In this document: positions 1 through 7,600 of the stretch, piece by piece
How positions within the stretch are numbered: position 1 is the first letter of the stretch
Layout: the number at the start of each line of letters is the position of its first letter
NCBI GenBank assembly: GCA_023231425.1
Contig: JALNVI010000022.1
Span: 1-37,764, forward strand
Source of the DNA: Desulforhopalus sp.
Lineage (GTDB): Bacteria; Desulfobacterota; Desulfobulbia; Desulfobulbales; Desulfocapsaceae
DNA: 37,764 nucleotides
Direction: 5' to 3'
The notes under the pieces: model-generated
Told to the model about the DNA's origin: nothing
Seen by the model: the letters and a program-made list of their open reading frames with translations, nothing else
The model's database searches: none
Made by a program: the position numbers and the translations under genes

Positions 1-1
1 A

Positions 2-121
2 CTTTCTCAAGAAGAAATAGACAACGGAGTCCTGTTGTTGAATTTGACACCGAGAAAGGTCTTAAAAGGGCTAACCCCGCTGGAAGTCTTCACTGGCAAA
101 CGTGTTGCACTTATTACTTGA
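2..121 (+). CDS. IS30-family transposase, C-terminal end (cut by window edge)
   Basis: The frame is open from base 2 to a TGA at 119-121 and encodes 39 residues. It contains the order typical of IS30-family transposase C-termini: an acidic helix (SQEEID), then NLTPRKVLKGLTPLEVF, ending in GKRVALIT. The PRK-x-L and TP-x-EVF blocks are the recognisable parts. The rest of the element lies left of the window. In this family the coding end lies close to the right inverted repeat, so the IS boundary is probably within about 20 bases after the stop. The fragment overlaps, in antisense, the last 17 codons of the minus-strand gene that follows. This suggests the element landed inside that gene. Confidence 0.82.
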   Translation, partial: LSQEEIDNGVLLLNLTPRKVLKGLTPLEVFTGKRVALIT

Positions 122-1735
122 ATCCAGCCTTTGATTGTAAACCGTGAGAAAGTATTGACCGGGAGTTAAAGGGGCGGTGATATCAAACCAGCCGCTGCCA
201 TCGGTATACGATTTCGTATCCAGGGCGACGGCATACCGTTTGTTCCTGATATATTCGGCCTTTTTTTTATTTACCTGCAGGTGCTCTCCAGACAAAATAC
301 AGGCATCCAGATGACTTACATCGCTACCTGCATGAATTCCTGCCCGTATATTGGCCCCGCGCAGATAGCTTGTCTGGGGCAAGAAAAGTTTTACACCATC
401 TTGACCTTGAATGTGCACAACAGCAATTTTTTCTACAGAAACCGGTGGCTTCAGGGCACGCCAGTGAGGATAATAAAGGATATCGTAACTGCCGCCTGTC
501 TCCGGCAAATCCACCTTCAGGTTGGATGTGCCGGAAAAATTTTTATTGACGGAAAGGGCATGATTTAACCCATGCCTGATATCTTTGGGCACAAACCATG
601 ACGGCACCACAAGACAATAGGAGTCCGGCTTTTGGGCCCCGTCCAGCCCAAGACCGCTGGTTGCAATTTCAACTCTCTGTTTTTTTTCAAAAACCAGGGG
701 CAAACCGGACGTGCTAAATCCTTTTATCAACTTTACCGGTTGCGGAGTGCCAACCATGAGGTCGACCTTGAGTAAAAGCTGTTGATCGCTGCTGTCCTCG
801 CTAAAAATACGCAACTGATATTCCCCGGGGACCTCCACCCGGTACTTTATCCGGGTAAACGCTTCTTTTTGCTTTATATACCAATATGTTATATGTTTTT
901 TAGAGTTATCAGGGGCATCTTTTCTAAACAACCCCACCCAGGGACGTTTGCCCTTTGCACCGGTAAACCATGCCTGGGAGTTGTGAATAACCGCATTAAA
1001 TTGATCTCCCGGAGCGATGGCGGTTCCCCCCAGGCCAGGATATCCCCTGGTTTCTACCTTGAGATTCCCCTCCCATTCAACCGGCTTTTGTATGGAGATC
1101 TTTTCTTTAGCCAAAAACAAACCGTTGCGGTCATAGACGTTCAACATATATTCTGCCGGCACATCGGGCAGCTGAAGCTGAAGCAGATTGTCAAGTGCCG
1201 GAGCAGGATAGAAGACAGGCGACGTTGTTTGACGTTTTTTCTCTTGTTCATCTAAAGATGGGCTCAGCGGAATAAGGTGCAGCCATATCCCGCCTGTTTC
1301 CTCTCGGGTAACATGACACTGAAGTCGCTGTCCTGGGTAATAGACGTCTTGATAGAGACCTAAAGCATCCTCTTTAAGAAGAGTCAATGCTCCTGGTTGG
1401 GGGGTATCCTGTTTTTTTTTCAGAGATGCAATCTTCTTTTTTAACAGTTGATGCCGCCTGTCATCAGTCGGCGGATACTTGTCCCAGATAAGATCGAGGT
1501 ATTGATAGGCCCGCCTGGCCTCGGAAAAAATGCCAACGGATTCAAATGCCTGCCCTGCTTTAAACAGCTTGTCATGCAAAACAATTGACGATTCAGGGAG
1601 AGTCCTGACCGCATGTTTCAAATCCTGACGGTATTTTTGGATATCTGCCAGGGCGAAGGAGATGCTGCTGCAACACAATAGTATCACAGCAAAAACAAAT
1701 AACGGGATGATATTTATTGCTTTTCTATTCATCAA
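71..1735 (-). CDS. Secreted multidomain protein of unknown function, C-terminus replaced by IS insertion
   Basis: The product is 554 residues. The N-terminus has a clear Sec signal peptide with a hydrophobic core at about residues 9-28 and cleavage expected after FALA. No lipobox fits, because the Cys pair lies inside the core. Residues 30-110 are helical and charged. The rest looks beta-rich, with repeated sandwich-like segments such as VPGEYQLRIF and LPDVPAEYMLNVYDRNG, which suggests tandem Ig-like or carboxypeptidase-regulatory-like domains. I recognise no family or catalytic motif. The last 17 or so codons are antisense to the IS30 transposase, so the native C-terminus is probably missing after the segment TPGQYFLTVYNQR. 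An export role in the periplasm or on the surface is inferred from the signal peptide alone. Confidence 0.7.
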   Translation of the reverse strand: MMNRKAINIIPLFVFAVILLCCSSISFALADIQKYRQDLKHAVRTLPESSIVLHDKLFKAGQAFESVGIFSEARRAYQYLDLIWDKYPPTDDRRHQLLKKKIASLKKKQDTPQPGALTLLKEDALGLYQDVYYPGQRLQCHVTREETGGIWLHLIPLSPSLDEQEKKRQTTSPVFYPAPALDNLLQLQLPDVPAEYMLNVYDRNGLFLAKEKISIQKPVEWEGNLKVETRGYPGLGGTAIAPGDQFNAVIHNSQAWFTGAKGKRPWVGLFRKDAPDNSKKHITYWYIKQKEAFTRIKYRVEVPGEYQLRIFSEDSSDQQLLLKVDLMVGTPQPVKLIKGFSTSGLPLVFEKKQRVEIATSGLGLDGAQKPDSYCLVVPSWFVPKDIRHGLNHALSVNKNFSGTSNLKVDLPETGGSYDILYYPHWRALKPPVSVEKIAVVHIQGQDGVKLFLPQTSYLRGANIRAGIHAGSDVSHLDACILSGEHLQVNKKKAEYIRNKRYAVALDTKSYTDGSGWFDITAPLTPGQYFLTVYNQRLDSSNKCNTFASEDFQRG

Positions 1736-2205
1736 CAGACCTCCTGGTTGCCTGTATTCAAAAGGGTTATTTATCTCAAAAAGCCGTGAAACATATCCCC
1801 CTGAATTCGTATGATAAGAGCACAGCCTCTGTCAGCCACTGAAGAGAAGTATATCTTTGAAAAAGATACCCGCACCTCAGTCTTTAAAAGACACTATATC
1901 GAAATAAATCAAAAAAATAGTGACTCGCAATCAAATATTAAAATATCCCGAGCGCTCCCAGCCCACGATTTTCGTGAAATATCCCATAACACCGGACTAA
2001 AGGACTCTCGCATAATGGTCCCTTGAGGAATCTTGTATTTCGTTCATATTCAAGGTGCAGAAAGAAATTTACAGCAGACATATAACTGATATTGGAGTCT
2101 GGCGCTTACCTCCGAGGATAAATTTTTAACTGTACCCAATAAGATGGGTGATTATTCAAAGTTTTCTTTGCTTTTGCAGTGCCTGTTTTATGCAGGAGAA
2201 ACTGA
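1736..2205. other. Intergenic stretch with one repeat copy
   Basis: This gap of about 470 bases holds a dispersed-repeat copy at 2018-2163. A plus-strand open frame at 1811-2026 (71 codons) has no ribosome binding site and no recognisable content, and it runs into the repeat, so I do not call it a gene. Nothing else is evident. Confidence 0.5.
2018..2163 (-). repeat. MITE-like repeat copy R1 (reverse orientation)
   Basis: Reverse-complemented, this stretch aligns with the copies at 21162 and 32079. It has an end resembling CTTTGAATAATCACCC, then the core TACAGTTAAAAATTTATCC, the block GGAGGTAAGCG, then CTTGAATATGAACGAAATAC, and an end in GGGACC. The left end has diverged (CTTTGAA for CTTGAA), and no clear target duplication is visible. 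Confidence 0.8.
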
Positions 2206-2241
2206 AAAACCCCGATACCATAACCATGGTATCGGGGTTTT
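2206..2241 (-). terminator. Terminator of the proline catabolism genes
   Basis: A perfect 15-bp stem (2206-2220 with 2227-2241) encloses a 6-base loop. The arms end in A/T runs that give a U-tract in the minus direction. It lies 39 bases past the pruA stop codon and could also work on the plus strand. Confidence 0.85.
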
Positions 2242-2280
2242 CTTTTAAAGAGTACTGCAGAAGCATCTCCGCAGTTTCAC

Positions 2281-3921
2281 TCAATCCTTCTGCAGAAAGG
2301 GGTATTCATAGGTGGAAGGCGCCAGAAACGTCTCTTTCACTGTTCTCATGGAGACCCAGCGCATGAGGTTGGCTGCCGACCCGGCCTTGTCGTTCGTCCC
2401 GGAGGCGCGACCGCCGCCGAAAGGCTGTTGACCGACAACAGCGCCGGTGGGTTTGTCATTGATATAGAAGTTACCTGCGCTGTGCTCCAGAGCCGCCATG
2501 GCAGTACCTACCGCCAGACGATCTTTTGCAAAGATACTTCCAGTAAGCGCATAGGGAGAACTTTTATCACACAACTTCAAGGTCTTTTCATAATCAGCGT
2601 CATCATAGACATATACGCTCATTACCGGCCCGAAAACCTCTTCAACCATGGTTTTAAACTGGGGATCCGTTGCCAAAATCACCGTAGGCTCAATGAAATA
2701 GCCTTTACTGTCATCACATCCACCGCCAATAAGGATCTCTGCTCCATCGTTATCTCTGGTGTACTGAAGATATGAAGAGATATTATCAAAAGCTGCCTTA
2801 TCGATAACAGCACCGACAAAATTGGTGAAATCAGCAGGGTCGCCCATCTTGATGGTACTCATCTGCGCCCGAACTTCTTTCTCAATATCACCCCAGAGAG
2901 ATTTCGGAATAAAGGCCCGGCTTGCGGCAGAACATTTTTGTCCCTGGAATTCGAAGGCACCGCGCACAATCGCGGTGGCTACCTGTTTCGCATCTGAAGA
3001 GCTGTGAACAAAAATGAAATCCTTCCCTCCAGTCTCCCCGACAATTCTCGGATATGCATGATATTTAGTAATATTCTCGCCAACGGTTTTCCACATTGAC
3101 TGAAAAACACGGGTGGAACCGGTGAAGTGAATTCCTGCAAGGTGTTCACTTGCCAGTGCAGTATTACCTACATCAGAACCGGAGCCGGGAACAAAGTTGA
3201 TAACTCCTGGCGGAAGCCCGGCCTCCTCAAGGATCTGCATAAAGAGGTATGGCGTATACACAAGTGCAGACGCAGGTTTCCAGACAACTGTATTTCCCAT
3301 CATGGCAGGAGCAGTCGGCAGGTTACCCGCAATCGCGGTAAAATTGAAAGGAGTAACCGCAAAAACAAAGCCTTCCAGCGGGCGGTACTGCACGTAATTC
3401 CACACTCCTTCAGAGGAAGTGGGCTGATTACGATAAATTTCTTCAGCATATTTTGCGTTGAAGCGGAGGAAGTCAACCAGCTCACAAACAGCGTCAATTT
3501 CTGCCTGGAAGACATTTTTTCCACCAACCAGCATCGCCCCGGCATTCATCTGATAACGATATTTTTTCGAGATAAGCTCGGCAACCTTCAGCATGATGGC
3601 AGCACGCTCTTCCCAGCGGATAGAACGCCACATCTCTTGACTTGCCACGGCACAGTCAATGGCCTGCTGCACCTCTTTCGGTCCCGCTTTATGGTATTCA
3701 GCAAGAACATGCCCATGATCATGGGGCATGGTAACTTTACCCATATTGCCAGTTCTCACTTCTTTCCCACCGATGATAAGGGGAATTTCAATCTTCGTTG
3801 CTGCCATCTCTTTCAGCGCAGCCTGCATGGCCTTTCTCTCCGGACTTCCTGGGGCATACGAATAAATCGGTTCGTTGCTCGGTTCCGGGACATTGATGAT
3901 AGCGTTGTTTACTAAATTCAT
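2281..3921 (-). CDS. pruA: Delta-1-pyrroline-5-carboxylate dehydrogenase (ALDH4 type)
   Basis: This 546-residue enzyme oxidises glutamate semialdehyde (in equilibrium with P5C) to glutamate with NAD+, the second step of proline breakdown. The catalytic Cys330 is in GQKCSA and the general-base Glu296 is in GETGGK. Cofactor-loop motifs PFNF and FTGSTRVF are present, and the C-terminal GQQPFGGGRASGTNDKAGS is the P5CDH/ALDH4 signature. Length and N-terminal extension match the monofunctional ALDH4 class (about 540-560 residues) rather than the C-terminal half of PutA. A GAGGAAG ribosome site precedes the ATG. It lies 17 bases after the proline dehydrogenase gene, so the two are almost certainly one transcript ending at the 2206 hairpin. 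Confidence 0.95.
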   Translation of the reverse strand: MNLVNNAIINVPEPSNEPIYSYAPGSPERKAMQAALKEMAATKIEIPLIIGGKEVRTGNMGKVTMPHDHGHVLAEYHKAGPKEVQQAIDCAVASQEMWRSIRWEERAAIMLKVAELISKKYRYQMNAGAMLVGGKNVFQAEIDAVCELVDFLRFNAKYAEEIYRNQPTSSEGVWNYVQYRPLEGFVFAVTPFNFTAIAGNLPTAPAMMGNTVVWKPASALVYTPYLFMQILEEAGLPPGVINFVPGSGSDVGNTALASEHLAGIHFTGSTRVFQSMWKTVGENITKYHAYPRIVGETGGKDFIFVHSSSDAKQVATAIVRGAFEFQGQKCSAASRAFIPKSLWGDIEKEVRAQMSTIKMGDPADFTNFVGAVIDKAAFDNISSYLQYTRDNDGAEILIGGGCDDSKGYFIEPTVILATDPQFKTMVEEVFGPVMSVYVYDDADYEKTLKLCDKSSPYALTGSIFAKDRLAVGTAMAALEHSAGNFYINDKPTGAVVGQQPFGGGRASGTNDKAGSAANLMRWVSMRTVKETFLAPSTYEYPFLQKD

Positions 3922-3938
3922 AGGTCTTCCTCTTCTTT

Positions 3939-4850
3939 TTAACCTTTAACAAAAATTGCTTTGACAGCCATTGAAACCATATTGGGATTCTCTTTCAACC
4001 GGCGGGTACAATATCCAAACCAGTCGGCACCATAGGGCAGGTAAACCCGCATGGAATGACCTTTATCAAGGATGGATTGACGCAGACCAGGGGCTACGCC
4101 AAAAAGCATTTGAAACTCATATTTATCTTTGGCAACTTCATATTTTTCCAACAGTTTATATGCACCTTCGACGAGGATTGGATCGTGGGTGGCAATTCCT
4201 GGAAACATCTTCAGCTTCAACATCATCTCCAGATCTTCGAGATAATGATCGCGTACTTCCTGCGCATCTTTAAAGGAAATTTCCGCAGATTCAACATAGA
4301 TACCTTTGCAGAGACGGAGATTCACCGGTGCGTCAGGGGTATTGAGATCCGCAAGGCTCTCAATATCGTTTTTTGTTCGTTTCAACATCGCCTGAACAAC
4401 AAGCCCTACATGGTTAGGGAACTCCTGTTTGAAACGTCGAAACATGGCAATTTCCATATCGGTGCAGGGAGAGTCTTCCATATCAATCCGAATAAAACGG
4501 TTATAGGAGACTGCCTTTTCAATAAGCTCATGAATATTTTTTTCACACACCTCTTTATCAAGTAAAAGGCCAAAAAATGTAGGTTTCACCGAATAACTGG
4601 TGGTAAGACCTGCTTTTTCCGTTTTCTCAATCAGATCAAGATACTCTCTCTTGTTCTGCTCAGCCTGATCAAGGCTGGTGATAAACTCCCCAAGGATATC
4701 AATGGTGGTTTCAACCTGCATTTCATTGAGCGCCTTCACCTGTTCCATGGCCTGCTCAATATTTTGACCGGCAACGTACTCCTTGGAAAAGCGCCAGACA
4801 AAGGACTGTGGCAGGTGGGGTAAAATGTTTGCTACGATTTTTTGTAACAT
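3939..4850 (-). CDS. putB: Proline dehydrogenase (monofunctional, FAD-dependent)
   Basis: The 303-residue product fits the single-domain PRODH barrel. It performs the first step of proline catabolism, proline to P5C, passing electrons through FAD to quinone. Recognisable blocks are LRLCKGIYVES (usually RLVKGAY) and, near the C-terminus, YLPYGADWFGYCTRRLKENP, which carries the paired arginines that bind the proline carboxylate. There is no PutA-type DNA-binding domain. An AGGAG ribosome site at 4858-4862 supports the start. It is first in a two-gene operon with the P5C dehydrogenase. The promoter region is shared with a divergent GntR gene, which is likely its regulator. Confidence 0.93.
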   Translation of the reverse strand: MLQKIVANILPHLPQSFVWRFSKEYVAGQNIEQAMEQVKALNEMQVETTIDILGEFITSLDQAEQNKREYLDLIEKTEKAGLTTSYSVKPTFFGLLLDKEVCEKNIHELIEKAVSYNRFIRIDMEDSPCTDMEIAMFRRFKQEFPNHVGLVVQAMLKRTKNDIESLADLNTPDAPVNLRLCKGIYVESAEISFKDAQEVRDHYLEDLEMMLKLKMFPGIATHDPILVEGAYKLLEKYEVAKDKYEFQMLFGVAPGLRQSILDKGHSMRVYLPYGADWFGYCTRRLKENPNMVSMAVKAIFVKG

Positions 4851-4874
4851 GCTGTGTCTCCTGTATAATTTTAA

Positions 4875-4907
4875 GGTATACTACTTTTGTTCTTGCAGAC
4901 GGTATAC
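4875..4907. promoter_or_regulatory. Paired GGTATAC boxes, candidate GntR operators
   Basis: Two identical GGTATAC heptamers (4875-4881 and 4901-4907) start 26 bases apart. Each contains the palindrome GTATAC, and the GT...AC spacing fits the general GntR-family operator pattern. They lie just downstream of the predicted putB transcription start, where a bound repressor would block elongation. That the adjacent regulator binds here is inferred. Confidence 0.5.
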
Positions 4908-4923
4908 AATTAATGTAATTTTG

Positions 4924-4952
4924 ATTTTACGAATATCGAACAAACATGTCAA
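4924..4952 (-). promoter_or_regulatory. Sigma70-type promoter of putB-pruA
   Basis: On the minus strand a perfect TTGACA (4947-4952) is followed after exactly 17 bases by TAAAAT (4924-4929). The start of transcription would be near 4917, about 67 bases before the putB ATG and just ahead of the two GGTATAC boxes. Confidence 0.7.
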
Positions 4953-4977
4953 CTATTTTTGGTTTGAAGGGGGAAAA

Positions 4978-5685
4978 ATGACAAAAACCGTCGGGAATCC
5001 TGAGGAGCAGCAAAAAGAAAAGGAGAAGAGTTCTTCCGAAGAATTTGCCTATCAGAAATTAAAAACCGCCATACGTAAGCGCTACATCACCAGGGGAAGC
5101 AAACTTGTTGAGACAACCCTCGCTGAAGAGCTCGGCATCAGTCGAACTCCTGTTCGCAGCGCAATTAAACGCCTTGAGTCAGAAGGCCTCGTCAACATTT
5201 TTCCCAATCGGGGTGCTTCCGTCATTACTCCAACCCGCAGAGAGATCGAAGAAACCTTCCAGGTACGAACGGCCCTCGAGTCAATGGCCATTGAGCTGGC
5301 CATTGAGAAAGCGTCGGAGGAGCAGATAACAGAACTTCGCCACATCATCGACAGGGAATATGAGATCCTTGAGAGAAAAGCCATGGATGAGTACTGGCCA
5401 AACAACACTGCTATTCATCTGAAAATAGCAGAGATGAGCAATAACCGTATCCTTCTTCAGCGCGTTTCCGAGATTCTCGAACAGAGCTCTCTCTATCTGG
5501 TGCTCTACGATCCTTTTTCCCGCCTGGATTACTGTCCCATGGCGGAGCATGAAAAACTTTTTGCAGCCCTGAAAGCAAAAGACAAGGCAGCGGCACGCGC
5601 CGCCATGGAAGAGCATCTAAAAAGTTCAACGGCATACGTTCACGTTGCGGAAGAGGTGCCCGAGGATTACATCTTTCTTCATTAA
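4978..5685 (+). CDS. GntR-family (FadR/FCD subfamily) transcriptional regulator
   Basis: The product is 235 residues from the ATG at 4978, chosen because GAAGGGGG lies 5 bases upstream. A longer frame from 4783 would run through the putB coding region and promoter. Residues about 23-83 form the winged helix-turn-helix (LAEELGISRTPVRSAIKRLESEGLV, then the wing PNRGASV). Residues about 90-220 form an all-helical FCD ligand domain, with histidines at NTAIHLKIAE and MAEHEKLFAAL that commonly coordinate a metal. FCD regulators usually sense small carboxylates or sugar acids. Its position between the proline operon and a TRAP operon suggests it controls one or both, with a carboxylate such as proline, P5C or glutamate as inducer. 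Confidence 0.9.
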   Translation: MTKTVGNPEEQQKEKEKSSSEEFAYQKLKTAIRKRYITRGSKLVETTLAEELGISRTPVRSAIKRLESEGLVNIFPNRGASVITPTRREIEETFQVRTALESMAIELAIEKASEEQITELRHIIDREYEILERKAMDEYWPNNTAIHLKIAEMSNNRILLQRVSEILEQSSLYLVLYDPFSRLDYCPMAEHEKLFAALKAKDKAAARAAMEEHLKSSTAYVHVAEEVPEDYIFLH

Positions 5686-5712
5686 GCCATGGAAATTTCT
5701 CAAAAATACAAG

Positions 5713-5740
5713 TTGAATTAATGCTACAAAGATGTAATAT
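5713..5740 (+). promoter_or_regulatory. Candidate promoter of the TRAP operon
   Basis: TTGAAT (5713-5718), a 16-base spacer and TAATAT (5735-5740) lie in the 234-base gap after the regulator gene, leaving a leader of about 170 bases before dctP. No GGTATAC box is present here, so regulation by the neighbouring GntR protein is not directly supported. Confidence 0.45.
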
Positions 5741-5919
5741 TTCCCTTCTCAAAGATTCACATTTATGTCCATGGACGGATTGCGGGAAACTCGAGCATTG
5801 CAGCCTCTTCCCCCGTCCCCATCCTCAACTGAAAAGGAGAAAAATATTCAGAACTCCGTTATTCGGGTACACGAAAGAAGAGACATTCACAACGAAAACC
5901 ATTCAACAAGGAGCTTGAC

Positions 5920-6927
5920 ATGCTGAACAAAATTTTCCCTGCGGTCTGCGCCGCAGCAGCCACCGCAATCTTTTCCTTCAACACTGCCTTTGCCAGCCCG
6001 ACTATTATCAAGTTTGCCGGCCAGAGCTCTGCAGATCACCCGGCAACAGCATTCATGAACAATATTGCCAGCCAGGTGAAGGAGAAGACAGACGGGCGAA
6101 TAGAGCTAAAAGTCTATCCTGCCAGCCAGCTGGGCAACTACTCCACCGTGTATCAGGAGCAGATCATGGGGACAATTGGCCTCTCCTGCATCTCTCTTCC
6201 CAGTGATTTCGACCCACGCATGGAACTTGTTTATATTAATGGCTACGTAAACAGCTACGATGATGCCAAACGTCTCTTTGCACCGGATCAATGGATGTTT
6301 AAAAAGCTCAGCCAATTCAATGAGCGTCTCGGCGTTAAACTTCTCGGCTTTTTCATCGAAGGGTTCATCGGTACAGGCACCACAAAAGAGGTCGCAGAAC
6401 CCCTCAACCCCAACGTTCCCAAAGGGGTTGTTGTCCGTATTCCCAACATGAATGTGTATAAATTCGGTGCAGAGGCCATGGGATACAAAACAATGAGTAT
6501 TCCCTACCCGGAAGTATATCAGGCAATACAAACGAAGGTGGTTGATGGCGTCGATGGCTATCCCGTTGCAGCCGCTTACACTGCTCTCTCCGACGCTATC
6601 AAATACTGGTATAATACGAAATATTCTATTGAATTTCTCGGCTGCATGATGAGTGAAAAAGTGTGGGCTACCATCACTCCTGAAGACCAAAAGGTAATTC
6701 AGGACATCTTTACCAGCGCAACAATGGCTTCCATTGATAATGCCAAAGAGATTGATGATCACTATATGGATCTTATGCGTAAAAAAGGCATAAAAGTATA
6801 TGATTACACAACGGAAGAACTGGCACCAATAACCGCCGCCATTGTAAAAACATGGCCGGATTTGAAAAAAACGATGGATCCTGCACTTATTGACGAATTT
6901 CAGAAAGAGATGGCACCCAGGAAATAA
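5920..6927 (+). CDS. dctP: TRAP transporter substrate-binding protein, DctP family
   Basis: The 335-residue product has a Sec signal peptide (residues 1-25, cleavage after AFA). The mature part starts IIKFAGQSSADHPATAFMN, the usual opening of DctP proteins. The motif GVVVRIPNMNVYKFG around residues 168-182 contains the conserved arginine that salt-bridges the ligand carboxylate, and VVDGVDGYPVAA follows at the usual place. It captures a carboxylate in the periplasm and hands it to the DctQM permease. An AAGGAG ribosome site at 5909-5914 supports the start. The ligand cannot be read from sequence. Location beside proline catabolism makes proline, a proline derivative or pyroglutamate reasonable guesses. 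Confidence 0.93.
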   Translation: MLNKIFPAVCAAAATAIFSFNTAFASPTIIKFAGQSSADHPATAFMNNIASQVKEKTDGRIELKVYPASQLGNYSTVYQEQIMGTIGLSCISLPSDFDPRMELVYINGYVNSYDDAKRLFAPDQWMFKKLSQFNERLGVKLLGFFIEGFIGTGTTKEVAEPLNPNVPKGVVVRIPNMNVYKFGAEAMGYKTMSIPYPEVYQAIQTKVVDGVDGYPVAAAYTALSDAIKYWYNTKYSIEFLGCMMSEKVWATITPEDQKVIQDIFTSATMASIDNAKEIDDHYMDLMRKKGIKVYDYTTEELAPITAAIVKTWPDLKKTMDPALIDEFQKEMAPRK

Positions 6928-6960
6928 GATCCCTGTACAATTTTTTTAAGTTCATTTTTC

Positions 6961-6995
6961 AAACACCTCCGGAAAATTCCTTTCCGGAGGTGTTT
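6961..6995 (+). promoter_or_regulatory. dctP-dctQ intercistronic stem-loop
   Basis: A perfect 15-bp stem (6961-6975 with 6981-6995) with a 5-base loop lies 33 bases after the dctP stop. No U-run follows, so it is more likely a partial attenuator or an mRNA 3'-end stabiliser that raises binding protein over permease than a full terminator. Confidence 0.7.
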
Positions 6996-7021
6996 CACCG
7001 CTACACTAAAGGAGTATTCTC

Positions 7022-7600
7022 ATGGCGAAAAATGAATATGAGAGCAGCAGCTCTGCTCTGATTCAGCTTGATCTCTTTAACACTCCAAAGAACCTGTTTG
7101 ACAAAATAACGGTCAACTTTTTTTGCTTCACCTGTTTTACCATGACGGTACTTCTGACCACTATTACCTGTGCAGTAACAGTCTTCCGCTATGTGCTTCA
7201 AGGAGATCTGTACGGCTATGAAGAGTGGGTGAAACTCTTTGCCTTCTGGCTCTATTTTGCCGGTGCCGCCGCCGGAGCGTGGGCACGAACCCATATTTCT
7301 GCAGACCTTGTCAACGTTTATGTAGAAAAAGGACTGTTGCGAAACGGATTAATCTTTCTGCGCAACCTCATCACCTTCAGTGTGTGTGCCGTGTTTACCT
7401 GGTATGCATGGGAGTTCTTTTTTTTTGGATACACAGGCCCTCTGGGGACCGGCATCGCCATTCCCAAAACTACCATCTGGCGAATTCCCTACTGGGCAGG
7501 TTATCTCTCTGTCCTTACAGGAATAGGTTTTATGACTTTTTATTTCTGCAGAGATTTCATCATCAGTGCCCGTTATCTTTTTAAAAGGAGCCCTAGATGA
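7022..7600 (+). CDS. dctQ: TRAP transporter small permease subunit, DctQ family
   Basis: The product is 192 residues with four predicted membrane helices, at about 33-57, 73-93, 110-132 and 157-178. The sequence EEWVKLFAFWLYFAGAAAGAWARTHISADLV around the second helix is the characteristic DctQ block, in which the conserved acidic and H-I-x-x-D-L residues contact the large subunit. GGAG upstream at 7011-7014 supports the ATG. The stop overlaps the next start (ATGA), so dctQ and dctM are translationally coupled. It forms the small membrane part of the Na+-driven carboxylate importer. Confidence 0.92.
   Translation: MAKNEYESSSSALIQLDLFNTPKNLFDKITVNFFCFTCFTMTVLLTTITCAVTVFRYVLQGDLYGYEEWVKLFAFWLYFAGAAAGAWARTHISADLVNVYVEKGLLRNGLIFLRNLITFSVCAVFTWYAWEFFFFGYTGPLGTGIAIPKTTIWRIPYWAGYLSVLTGIGFMTFYFCRDFIISARYLFKRSPR

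Noticed and set aside
4783..4977. Upstream extension of the GntR frame to 4783
   Set aside because: It overlaps the start of putB and the divergent promoter; a strong ribosome site and normal family length support the ATG at 4978.
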